DNA of 64,000 bases from Ulota crispa (lineage: Eukaryota; Streptophyta; Bryopsida; Orthotrichales; Orthotrichaceae), in contig OY987242.1 of NCBI GenBank assembly GCA_963920765.1, forward strand, positions 31,582,002 to 31,646,001, given 5' to 3'. Below the pieces are notes generated by a model. It had not been told where the DNA came from, did no database searches, and saw only the letters and a program-made list of their open reading frames with translations. Of the stretch, positions 35,927 to 46,763 are shown piece after piece. Numbering within the stretch: position 1 is the stretch's first letter; the number at the start of each line of letters is the position of its first letter. The translations under genes and the position numbers were made by a program.

Positions 35927-36937
35927 GTAACTTTTTGTGGTAAGTCACCCCTTGGCAGTGTTTTTGTTTGGGGCGAAATGTCGCCAAAAAGCGATATTTC
36001 TTTAGGGACGCTTGAAATTAACTCCACAGGTAGGGTTTTCAATGAATATGTTTTGCCAAAATTTTCTACATATCATTACAAAATCTGGACATGTTGCCAA
36101 GTAGCATCATCACCATTCATTGTTCACCGTTCACCGTTCACCATTCACCATTGACAAAGCACAACAAATATATAATTTTATTTGTATGTGGCAATTGTAC
36201 CAGCATAACCATCAATTATAGTACCAAATCGTAAAAGCCTCTCAAGTGGGTCCACAATCCACACATAGATTTAAGTTTATATGGTACCCGACTTATTCCA
36301 AAGTACCATGATTTTACCAAGGCATAAAAAATACTAGTGTGATGGATAAATACTACGTATCACGTATGTACTGGTTAAACTATGTAAACAAAAGATGACG
36401 TGGTACAATCTGTTAATTTCATTGGTCAATTGTGCCCAACTGAGCTACACTGAATATTGCATGTTGGTCAATGTTTTTGTTTGGAGCTACAAATCTCTAG
36501 AAAACAAATTTTTTTAGAAGCATGGAATTAGCACTAGAGCTTGTGAAAACAATAAGTGTAATTTGTCAAAATTTACCAATGAAAAAGACTGTTTTTTCCC
36601 ACTATTTCCCACATGTCACACCACAGTCATTTGCTTTAGATATATTTTGCACAAAAAATTTGAAAATCGCCTATGGACTTTACCAAAAAATAGATTAAAG
36701 AAGCCAAATTTGCAACCGAAAAAAAGGCAATCGCCAGATTAGCACCAAACAAGAAAATCCAATTTAAACACTGCCCCTTGGAAACCATCGCCACAGCCTC
36801 AATTCTCTACTACAAAGTTAACCCACTTATCACAAAATATTCACATTCCCTTTACCCTGCCCCACATAGGCATGGCAACATTCCTACAGCGATGAACAGC
36901 CTTTGACTGAATCTCTGCACAATGTCCAAAGAACCTA
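35927..36937. other. Intergenic, nothing firm
   Basis: Short (caccgtt/caccatt)n repeat at 36115-36155. No gene or complete element. Confidence 0.5.
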
Positions 36938-37232
36938 CACTAATATTGCAACCAGGTTGCCCCAAACTAATTTCTTGACAATTCACACTATATAAATACT
37001 CTCTCTGATACTACAATAATTTTCATCAAAATTTATTGTGATATACAATTTTTAACAAGAACAAGGGTCTAGCAACAACATCAACATTGTAGAAAAACAA
37101 ACTAGCAATGTTTTGGCCGTGCACTATGTGAATTTCTAATATTTAGAAAGTTGCATGTGCCTCCAAGTGACCAAGCGTTGAGTCATGAGGTGACTTTTTG
37201 AGGGTGGGGCAACCTAATTGCACTATTTAATG
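36938..37232. mobile_element. CACTA-like MITE G2 (~295 bp)
   Basis: Starts CACTAATATTGCAACCAGG and ends cctaattgcactatttaatg (decayed inverse). Same family as G1, G3 and G4. Its right end lies 2 bp from the left end of G3. Confidence 0.6.
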
Positions 37233-37234
37233 TA

Positions 37235-38496
37235 CACCAAATAATGCATTTAGATTGTCTTAACAATTAGGTTGCCTTAGCCCCTAAAGGATTGTTGTCT
37301 CTTTGGGGAACAAATGGGACTTCAAGCATGTACCTATGGCTAAACCAATTTTTATAATATTTTTGAAACTTTGGAGGGAGGTGGGGAATTCAAAGATGTA
37401 TTGTGCACATGTAATTTTTTCTTCATTCTGACATTTATTGAAGAAGTTATGCATAAAATTTTGAAAAATGGTGGAAGGTGGCAATCAGGGCCGTCCAAAA
37501 AACTTCTTTAAAATTGCATCTAAAGAAAATAAAAACTTGAAATTTGTTCTTTAGATTTTTATATATGTGGGAAGCTTTGAATAATTCAATTTCAACTGAT
37601 GAGTGAGAAGTTTTAGCTTGCAGGTAGGTGTGGGACTCCCAAACCTCCATTCCTATTGTTTGTAAAGTTTGGTGCTTTAATTATATTTTTGACTTTTTTC
37701 TTTCCAATTTGTAGTAGACTAAGATTCTTTGGTTTTCACCATTTGGATCATAAAAATTCAAATTTCCAAATTCTACATAAATCCTCCAAATTTGCCTAGT
37801 GTGCATGCAAACTTCGTGGCCTTGCGGCATTACAAGATTTACAAAGTATGATTCACACCTCCAATTCATTTGAGAATTCTCCCATGCTTACCTAACTTCG
37901 TCTTCTACATGGAATAGATAAACCTCCACTTTGTGTAGAGCAATTTTTTTGATACATGAGAGGTCAAAGGCTTATGAAATTTTTGGGCAGCATGGACAAA
38001 ACTTTTTTTTGCATTTTAGATTTCAATATCTCACACTTGTACATCTAGAATGAGCTGATTTTTTACCCATAAGTACCTCCCATAGTCTAGGGCATGATCC
38101 TACGATTGGATCTAAAAAAACAAAACAAATTTTCTACCTTTTTGTTCATTGCCCTAGAAGTGGCAGTTTTCAATGCCTTTTGCAAAAAAAAAGGCTCAGT
38201 CCTTTAGAGGTTTAATAATTAAATTGCCTTACCTTGGTAAAATTAACTCATGACTCACCTTGACCCACCTAGAGGCACATGTAGCTCTCTTTATGCTACA
38301 ATACCTCTTGAGTTTGACTAAAATTCCATCTTTCTTGCTCCCTAGATTTGGCACTTCTTGTTGCACCTAACCTCTGCTTGCTTCTTCCATTGCTTATCAC
38401 AATACGTATTGACGGAATTACTGGAGTCTTGGTAAATATTCAGATAGTGAAATGTTAAGAAAATGATATGAGGCAATCGAATTGCACTATTCAGTG
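37235..38496. mobile_element. CACTA-like MITE G3, interrupted by F7
   Basis: Starts CACCAAATAATGCATTTAG and ends caattgcactattcagtg-like (attgcactattcagtg). Without the nested F7 (37277-38215) it is about 320 bp, like the other G copies. Confidence 0.6.
37277..38215 (-). mobile_element. TTAA element F7 nested in G3
   Basis: Left boundary ttagcccctaaaggattgtt, right boundary cagtcctttagaggtttaa. Inverted F, full length. G3 sequence continues on both sides. Confidence 0.75.
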
Positions 38497-40705
38497 TAGA
38501 CTTCAAACCCTAAATCTACTGCAGATGTAGGAAACATCCCAAGTACCCAAATATGTAAGGGTCCAGTGTCCCCTGCCAGTCACCATGAAATTAGCTGAAA
38601 ACCATCCCAGCACGCCAGCAAGTCCTGCAGATTAGCAGTGATTGCAAATTATTAATGTAACCAGCCAGGCAGATGAATGAAAAAACATAGATTTCGGATA
38701 TGGTGGTGGTGCTGTTCTTGGGGGCAGTACCACCTACACCTTTGTCGGAAGCCCTAAATCTCTCTACCTCTCTCCAAGTTATTACGTTGGGCTTGTTGGA
38801 CCTTGTAAAGAAACGCTTGAGTGTCTTCTTGAGGGTTGGTGGCCATGTTATGAGTCAATTGGAATATTGATTTGTGGAAAGATGTAGCGTGTCATCATTT
38901 TTCATGCAGAGTCATCAAAATGATGAAGAGAATTATGTGGAAAGTGGTAGATCCATTAAATGGAACTTTCATAATTAAATTGGTTATATGCTTGTTGAAG
39001 GAGCTCCATCCACATGGTATGAAACCTAGCCAACGTCCTAAATGCGTGGGTTGTGGGAAGTAATTAAAAAAACTATCTCTTATAACTCCTTGCACCATTG
39101 TAATCTTTGTTTTTACTTACTCATATCCAGTACCAATTTCTTGTTGCAATTTACCGATTCTAGAACACTCTATATGCCAACTTTGGAACATCGCATATTA
39201 GGCCTTGGACCATGGCTCTTCCAACTACTACCTCATGCATTTGCAAGGGTGTTGACTAGCATTGTTACTTTGGGCAAGTTTAGGCTGGTTGTGTCCTCTC
39301 TCATTATTCAAATCATTTTTAGGGTTTTTGACCTAAAAAGAGGTAAATCATTATTTTTCATTTTTATTACGTGATATGGCTTTAAATCCATGTTTTGACT
39401 TCATGTTGGCAACAATAAATGTCACCAACATGTACAAAGCAAATTTTTTTCATCATTTTTTATCATTTTTTGAAGTGAACTATGGTTTGACTACATCATC
39501 AAACGAACATGAGCTTGACTAGGCACTTTGGACAGACGGGCAATTGGACAAACGGGCAATCCAATATGACATCCATGGTGTTGACTTCCGAAGAAAAGAG
39601 AGCACCGTGTGTTTTGCAGACTCTTTGAGCTATTGTTCCATGAGTCATCTCATGAGTGCAAGAAGTTCACAAGATTAAAAAAAAAACTATTTTGTAGTGG
39701 CGCTTCATTGCGGCACTTTGATTGCATGGAGAAGTCTCAACATCAAAGGTCCTAGCCATTCTTGTCATGATGAATAGTTGTTTTCATGTGTTGGTTGTGC
39801 TTGAGGATGTCTTTAGCAAATGATACATGACCTTGATGCAAAAAAATCTAGATATTGTAGATGAAATTGTGAAGTCTTAAAACCAAATGATCAATGAAAC
39901 AAATAAATGGAGGTGCATTTTAGGTCAAAGTTCATGTTTTGAAATAGTAGTTTCATCAAATGAAGACATAATGGAGTGAATAGATGAAGATTTTTAAGCA
40001 AATGATAGAATGGAGAGGCAAAATGGGCAATTTTTGTTTTGGAAGCATTATTCTTAAAAAAATGTCAATGTTTTTGCTATCACTTAGTAGCACAAAGGTA
40101 CTTAATTAAAGTGGAATTTAGTACGTGAAATTGCCATTGTCCAAAATGTGAACAATGAATGATTCATACAATTGTTGGAGCAATTGTTTGAAATGGTTGA
40201 GAGCCATTCTAGAATGATTAGATAGCAATTTAGGTCTACACTTCAATTACATGACTTTTTTTGGTCATTAAATGCTTCATGATTTTTATGCAAAGCTATC
40301 TGAATTGCTTCGTTGCTTCGTATAAAGACGGAATAATGAAATAGCTTGCAAATTTGAAGATATTGTTTTCAATTTTGTTTTTTTTGTAGGTCATGATTTA
40401 CTGTGCCCTCAAAAGCTCCAGATCTACACGCTACCCACTCCCGCCTCCCATTGCACCCGTAGAAGCAATTAAATGTTCAAAATGGACTTCACAAAGGACA
40501 AAAAAACTATTATACAGCTTGGAGTAGTTGCAACTTCTTCTTCTTGCCTTTAAAAAAAATACTACAAAAATATTTAAAAAGTAGCAAAAGACCTTTATCC
40601 TAATTGATTAAAATTTCCACTCAGTGACGGTTTTGGGTGTTCCTACCGTAGCGGTCCCCTTCAAAGGCATTTACCTACCAAGCAGTACAAGGTCAAATCA
40701 AAAAG
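38497..40705. other. Intergenic, no gene supported
   Basis: Contains several open frames (for example 39042-39374, +) without recognisable domains, start context or exon structure. No transposon ends that I could pair. A diverged single-copy gene remnant cannot be excluded. Confidence 0.5.
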
Positions 40706-40850
40706 CCATGGATGAAAGTCGATCGCTCATGGATGAAATTCGATCATACTTGGATGAACATCGTTCCGCATATAGATGAAGATAGTTAGTATATGGATGA
40801 AAGTAGTTCACACATGGATGAAAATCGTGCATATATGGATGAAAAACGCA
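40706..40850. repeat. ~27-bp minisatellite upstream of the NLR gene
   Basis: Six imperfect units of about 24-28 bp, each with the core (ca)tggatgaaa.tcg, e.g. catggatgaaagtcgatcgc. It lies 1.2 kb before the receptor start codon. Confidence 0.85.
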
Positions 40851-42012
40851 GTCGGGTGCCTCGGAGCGGGCCGATGCTCTGCGCCCCGGTGTTGCAGAGG
40901 AGCAAATCTCTCTCTCAGCTGCATGCCGTAAGCTTAGCCATGGCTCCATCAATACCGTAAGGCTGCGCTGCAATAACTGAACTCATCACAATGGACCAGA
41001 GCAGAAACAAGATGCCCGGCTTGAGAAAGAACTTTTCATCCGAATTTTGTGAACAATTTTGTTTCCACAAAGTGACGAAGAAGAAACACACTCAAGCTTA
41101 CTCGTTTATCGCAGTAATTCCATGCACTTTGTGAGCAAGACGAGGAGGGGCCTCAGAGATTGCAGTGAGAGCGACAGATCTGGGGGGTAGTGCAGTGGGG
41201 AGCTCTGAGGATTTGCGAAAATTTGGGCTATATTTGGCGCAGCAGGCAGCCAAGGTGCGCGCCAGAGCGGGATTTTCAACAGAGGACCGACCCCACCATC
41301 GCACTCCCCCGCCTGCTGCTGCTCTTTTCGCTTCCTCCGAACTTAGTGCTTGTTTGTTTTTTGTAGGTGGTTGATGATTACGACGACGACGACGATCATG
41401 TGCTGCTGTGTTAGCTGATCGTTGTTGGGCGGGGCCCTGCCTGCTTCTCTCTCTCTCTCCTCTTTTCTTTTCTCAGGGCTATTGTCCTCACTTCCGTCAC
41501 TGCAGCTGCCGTTTCGCGCACTGTGCCCCGCCTCGTTTTGCGCTCCCCCGCCCGCCCTCCCCTCCCTCCCTCTCTCTCGCCTTGCATGCGCGCGACCCAA
41601 CCCCCTCCTACTCTCACCCTTCGTCCCATCCTCCGTGTCGGTCTCTTGCTCTTGGGGTTTCACTCTACAGCCGACTTTTGTGTTAAGATTACCGTATTCT
41701 CGGAGAGATTCTGCGCAACGGTGTTTATCTTATTCCAGGGTCCCAGATTTGCGAGCCGCCGCATTGGAATTTGAGTTACAGGTGGGAGTAACTTAGTAGC
41801 CGCAACGGATCTCGTGGATGTGTATCTTCTTTTTGGAATTAGGGTGTGCAGATCGTTGAACTGGATGCTGTGTAGTGCGACGACGCCCTGTGCGTTATGG
41901 CAAGAATGTAGTCCGTCTCGGTATGTTGAGCTGAGAGGAAGCGGCCGACGACGGTGTAGACTGTAGCAAGAGAGAGAGAGAGAGCGAGAGAGGGGACTCG
42001 GGGGGTGTAGGA
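40851..42012 (+). promoter_or_regulatory. Upstream region and probable 5' leader of the NLR gene
   Basis: GC content rises sharply here. It holds CT-rich tracts at 41437-41475 and 41550-41580, a CGA-repeat at 41378-41396, and a GA tract at 41968-41995 directly before the start codon. Such pyrimidine/GA tracts are common in plant leaders. I cannot place the transcription start or exclude a leader intron. Confidence 0.45.
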
Positions 42013-45000
42013 ATGGGGAAGAAGACGTTGGATGATGAAATGTTCGTCCCGGACACTCCGCGGTCGACGACCAAGAACCGCAAGCCGCTCTCGTCGCTGG
42101 ACGTGATGACGCCGACGTCGGGCACCAGATCTGTGGACGTCGTGAGTCCGCGGGGCATCGGGAAGAGTCCCCGCAGTGTCGGCAAGAATAACACGAAGCT
42201 GGACTTCAATAGCCCCACGCCTGGCAAGGGAGGCAGTGGTTCGCCTAAGAATGAGAACGGCGATGGCGATCCGGAGTACGTCAACGCCGACATCACCGCC
42301 GACGAGCTTCGGCAGATCGAGCAGGTGCTTCGCATGTCGGAACCCCGGCTACAGGAGCTTTACAAGAAGGTCCGCCCAGCCAGTGCATCCCGCCCCTTCC
42401 AATGCTGTTGCGACATTGCTAAGACTGTAAAAATGGTGACAAGCATTCTTCCGTTGTGTTTTTGAGGTTGCTTTCTTTGATCGCAGGTGTCGGAGTCGTC
42501 GTTCAAGGACCACGCGGCCGTGTTCGAGAATCTGCACTGGGACATTCTCAAGGAAACGGGGTACATGAGCTGGTTCGGGTTGGCATTCACGCTGGCGGGG
42601 TACTTGAGTTACCACTGTCAAATGGAGGCGAAATCTTCTGCTGGGGAGAAGTGGTCCAGCCTTCGGTCGGAGACGGACTTCATCATCGATCAACTGGATG
42701 AGCTCAAGCTTTGTCTGGAAGTTGACAACGACATGTACAAGATTGCTGCCGGGACACTTCTTTATTGCTGTGCTGCTGTTCGGCTCTTGAAGAAGAAGAA
42801 CCGCGGGTTAGCCTTTCGACCTACCACCTTCCATTTTCACTAAGAAACGAGAGAATCCCTACTAAGGTAGGAGGCTCATGAATGGACCATCTAAGGGCTG
42901 AAACTGAATTTCAGGGAGGTGAAACTTCTTAAAATGTTTTTCAGTAAATTTTCCTTGAAAGACAAGAGGAATGGCATCTAACCCAAGTTGTTTCATATTT
43001 TTTGGAGCTTTGTGGAATTAGTTATGAAATTTTGAAGTTGATAGGGCATAGGGCTCTAAAATGGTGCACCTCCTCAAATGTACAGTACATTGCCTGTATA
43101 TTATTGAAGGGCTATGAAAACAACATGTACAAACAGAGTACATTTGAGGAGGTGCACCATTTTAGAGTCTGCACGCTTTTAGAACCTCCTACCTTAGTCC
43201 ACACCTCTCCCTTGCCAAGCAACGAAAGCAAAGCAAGCATTTCGAAGAGCATTGCATTGGGCGTTGCTCCAGCCTAACTAAGTAGTGATGAGAGCAAACA
43301 ATGCGAACAAGACGTAGCCGTGAGAGATGTGGTCTTAAAATGTACACCTGTGCTACATTTTTCCTTGTAGATCGTGCACCTGGTGTGTACTGAGCAGCAT
43401 GGCCTTTATAGTTTGACTGTCTCGGAGTCCCGAAGGCAATTGCATAGTTTGAAAATGTCAAGGATAGTGTGGCAAATGTGCAGTATATTTGTGAATGTTG
43501 TTTTTAGAGATGGTTATAGTGTAAAGGGTTTCAGATGTTAGGCAATGACATAGTTTGAAAATGTCAAGGATAGTGTGGCAAATGTGCAGGATATTTGTGG
43601 ATGTTGTTTCTAAAGATGGTTAAAGTGTAAAGGGTTTCAGATTTTTGGGAGTTGATAGTTGGTGGTGTATGGCAGGTGCTTGTGTTTTGTGTCAAGGAAC
43701 TCGGTGGTGCCAGTGAAGGAGCAGATCGAGAACTCGATAGCAGAGCTGAAGAGTTTGCAAAAGAACATCACATTTGCCACGTTGGCTGCAGTGGGGAACC
43801 GGGTGTCACAGCCAGTGACTGACGGAGGGGCTACTACAAAACGTTCAGGACCCGAGCAATGGACAGCCAGTGTGGGCTTGGAGCACCACGTGGCCACGGT
43901 GTGCGAGCTGGTGAAGAACAAAGGGATCACGCTCATAGGTATCCACGGACAAGCTGGGTTGGGGAAAACCACGCTGTTGAATGAGATCGTGGCGAAGGTG
44001 GAGAAGGACGAGAAGCGGCTGTTTGCGTACATAGAAGTCGGGGAAGACCTGAAAAAGCTGCAGAGTTCGCTTCTGGAGCAGCTCGGGGGTGGCAAGAAGG
44101 AGATCACCAGTGTCGCCATGGGACGCAGTGCTTTGCTTGCTCAACTTCGGAAGCTGAAGGAGAACAACAAGGTGGCAAGGATTGCGATTGATAACTTGTA
44201 CGACGTGCGCTTGGTTGGTGAGTTCTTCCCTCATAGTTTGGGGAAGTTTTTGCCTGCTAATAGTTGTGTGATCATCACCTGCCCGTCTGTGGCGATTCTG
44301 AGCAAGGTGGACCAGCTGTGTCGCCCTGCTATGCCGAACTACCACTACGTTCCTTACAAGCTGCCCTGCTTAGCCCCCCAGCAAGCCAAGGCTCTTTTCA
44401 TCTCCCACGCTGCTTCGGAGCCGGTGAACACTCTCTACTCCATCAATGGCATCTTCTCCAAGTACGGTGACCTTGCAAACCACTTCTTGCCTTTGTGTGA
44501 GGGTCTCCCCATGGCGTTGAAGGTGGTTGGGTCCTACTTTTCCAACCCTGCCAACCGCAGTGAAGAGAACTGGATGGCTATTGGGAAACGGATGAAGCAA
44601 GTCGCTGAGGAAATGGATACTTCTGAAGACCAAATGTTTGCCAAGTTGCTGGTATATTGCACTCTTTGCTCTTCTTTAAACTTTCCCATCTCTATGCAAA
44701 CATGCTGTCTCGCCAATGCAAAATTCGGAACCTCTTTCTACTTCTTTCCTGACACCTAAAATGTGCACGTACTCCTGCCTACTGTAGAGAGTTCATATCA
44801 TTTTTGTTTTCTAATATGTTGCTTTTGGTGTTTTTGTATTAGGTTATTTATGAAAAGTTAGGGCCAGCTCAGAAGGAAGCTTTCCTGGATATCGCAGCCT
44901 TTCTACGAGGCTGGGATTGGCGCACAGTGGAGCGGGTTGTTGGAAAGCCTCAGTTAGACACTCTAGTAGACCAAGCCATGGTTAGTGCCAAGCTGAAGGA

Positions 45001-46763
45001 CGCAGAGGGTACCAGTGGCATTTCCTTGTATACAAGGTATTCAGACAGGCCGTGGAAGTCGGAGATGGTGATGATGCACGAGCTGCTGTACGCCATTGCA
45101 TGCAGGCGGGCTGCTGGGAATCGTGTGTGCTCTGAAGAACAGGCCCACTTGCCTGAGAGGCTCAAAATGGATGGTCCTGGAATGGTCAGTAACTTGATTT
45201 CTTTTTTGTTTTATCACAGAACGTCAACTTCCACGTGGTCACATTTATGCACAATATCTCAGCCGTGAAATGACCTTTGCACGAGTTTTCAAATTCTGCA
45301 GGAAATGTGTTTCACTTTACTCAGTTTTTGGGTCTCGCAGGAGTTGAGCTCTCTGCAAGGGTTGTCGTTGATCAGCTGTAAAGAGCCACTGCAAGGAACC
45401 ATGCTGGAGAAGATGCAAGGTGCTAGGATATTGATACTCCACGACACGGGTGTGAAAGGCTACTGCACGAAGCCCCTCAACCAGCTCCAGTTCTTGTACT
45501 GGGGCCGAAGCAAAGTAGCCCCCGACGTGCGAATCCCTTTCCAAATGGAGAGGCTGAAGAGACTGGAGATGTGCATTCTTCGAGCTGCCGAGATAGACCT
45601 CACCATCAAGGTACAATGTTTCCTAATCTTGTCTTTTTGCAAGTTATTGGATTTTTACAATAGAACAAGGAGTTTTGTGCTGGACCTGTTTTTTGTGCCA
45701 TTATCAAGAGAGGATGCCTTATTTAAGTTTTATGGTTTGTGATATTGAAATGTGCACGTGTTTTTGTGTATGTTGCTGTTTTGGTTGGTTGCAGTTCCCT
45801 TCGCAGCTGAAAGATCTGACGCTCATAGGTTGCAACAACATGGACGTGCTACACGAGCACATCCTGCAATTAACAGGGCTGCTGGAGCTCCACCTGATCG
45901 GGTGCAACAAGCTTCACGACCTGACAGCCGAGTTCGCCGAGCTACGAAACTTGAGGAAGTTCAGGCTGGAGAATTGCTTGAGCATCCGGCATTTGCACAA
46001 GTCGGTAGGCCAGCTGGCAAGCATTCGGGAGCTGGACCTGTCCGGGTGCACGAACATCGCCACGCTTCCAACAGAGATTGGCAACGTTCAAACGTTATTA
46101 AAGCTCAACCTCGTGCTCTGCAAGTGTCTGGTGAGACTGCCAGCTGAGATTGGAAACCTGAAGAACCTGACGCATCTCTTCCTGGGCCAGTCCGGGATCA
46201 CGTCTCTGCCTGCAGAGGTCGGCAAGCTCCGGTCACTGGAAGAGCTCTCCCTCACCGGCTGCGTCCGGTTGGAGAGACTGCCTCGGGAGATCGGCCAGCT
46301 GTCGTCGCTGCAACGCTTGAACCTGGGCTCGTGCACGGGCATTAAAGAGCTCCCCTCGGAGATAGGTGGCATGATGTCGTTACAAAAGCTGGTGCTGAAC
46401 TCGTGCACGGCGTTGGCACGGCTTCCGGATGAGCTTTTCAACCTCGTCAATTTGCAGTCTCTGGAGCTCGACTACATGAAGCATTTGGCTCACCTGCCTG
46501 CCGAAATCGGCAACCTCAGCAGCCTGCAACGGTTATCCCTCAACTGCTGTACCCGGCTCAACCGGTTGCCTCCGGAGATTGGCAGCCTCCCCGCTTTGCA
46601 GGTGCTCAACCTCGTGGGTTGCACCGGGCTTAAACCGGAGCTCCCCATGGAGATCCAGAGACTCGCCAAGGAGAACGCCGTGTATGTACATAGGGAGGAT
46701 GACACCGTCATTCTCGAGGGGCCCAATAACCCCAGTTTCAAGCTTTACAGTATGAACTACTGA
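42013..46763 (+). CDS. NB-ARC/LRR immune receptor (NLR), six exons
   Basis: Intracellular NLR-type receptor, a nucleotide-binding switch expected to sense pathogen effectors. Proposed exons: 42013-42369, 42487-42806, 43697-44651, 44843-45184, 45341-45610, 45795-46763. All phases agree and give about 1070 residues. The exon 3 start is uncertain; 43676 also keeps frame. Residues 1-95 are a basic Ser/Pro-rich head with many SP/TP sites (DTPRS, VSPRG, SPTPGK). Residues 95-230 look helical and match no N-terminal class I know. NB-ARC: P-loop GQAGLGKT at 310-317, Walker B/kinase-2 IAIDNLYDV near 388-396, RNBS-B-like VIITCPS at 417-423, GLPMAL at 495-500, RNBS-D-like FLDIAAF near 558-564, and MHE at 622-624 where most NLRs have MHD. 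Residues ~659-1050 are about a dozen leucine-rich repeats of the form LPxEIGxLxxLxxLxLxxC. The first exon's donor (aag|gtccgc) is weak. ATG 42013 is chosen because it opens the frame right after the GA-rich leader. Confidence 0.85.
42863..43196. mobile_element. Palindromic MITE in NLR intron 2
   Basis: TIR ACTAAGGTAGGAGGCTC at the left and the inverse of ACTAAGGTAGGAGGTTC at the right. Inner inverted arms of about 33 nt lie at 43050-43083 and 43136-43167 (ctaaaatggtgcacctcctc). Same end motif as 58401-58718. Confidence 0.65.
43445..43642. repeat. 106-bp tandem duplication in NLR intron 2
   Basis: Two copies, starting at 43445 and 43551, of a segment beginning tagtttgaaaatgtcaagga and ending agtgtaaagggtttcagat, with few differences. 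Confidence 0.9.

Noticed and set aside
11-38215. CCCTAAA within the TIRs as interstitial telomere repeat
   Set aside because: It occurs once per end in fixed context next to TTAA, not in tandem runs.
39042-39374. 110-codon frame
   Set aside because: No recognisable domain, start context, partner exon or paralogue in the window.
41343-41796. Overlapping frames of 70-124 codons on both strands
   Set aside because: They arise from the CT-rich, GC-rich leader of the NLR gene, are low-complexity, and mirror each other.
43659-43696. Start of the NLR reading frame at 43659 as a separate gene
   Set aside because: The frame simply runs back into intron 2; the splice to exon 2 keeps phase and adds the upstream domain.
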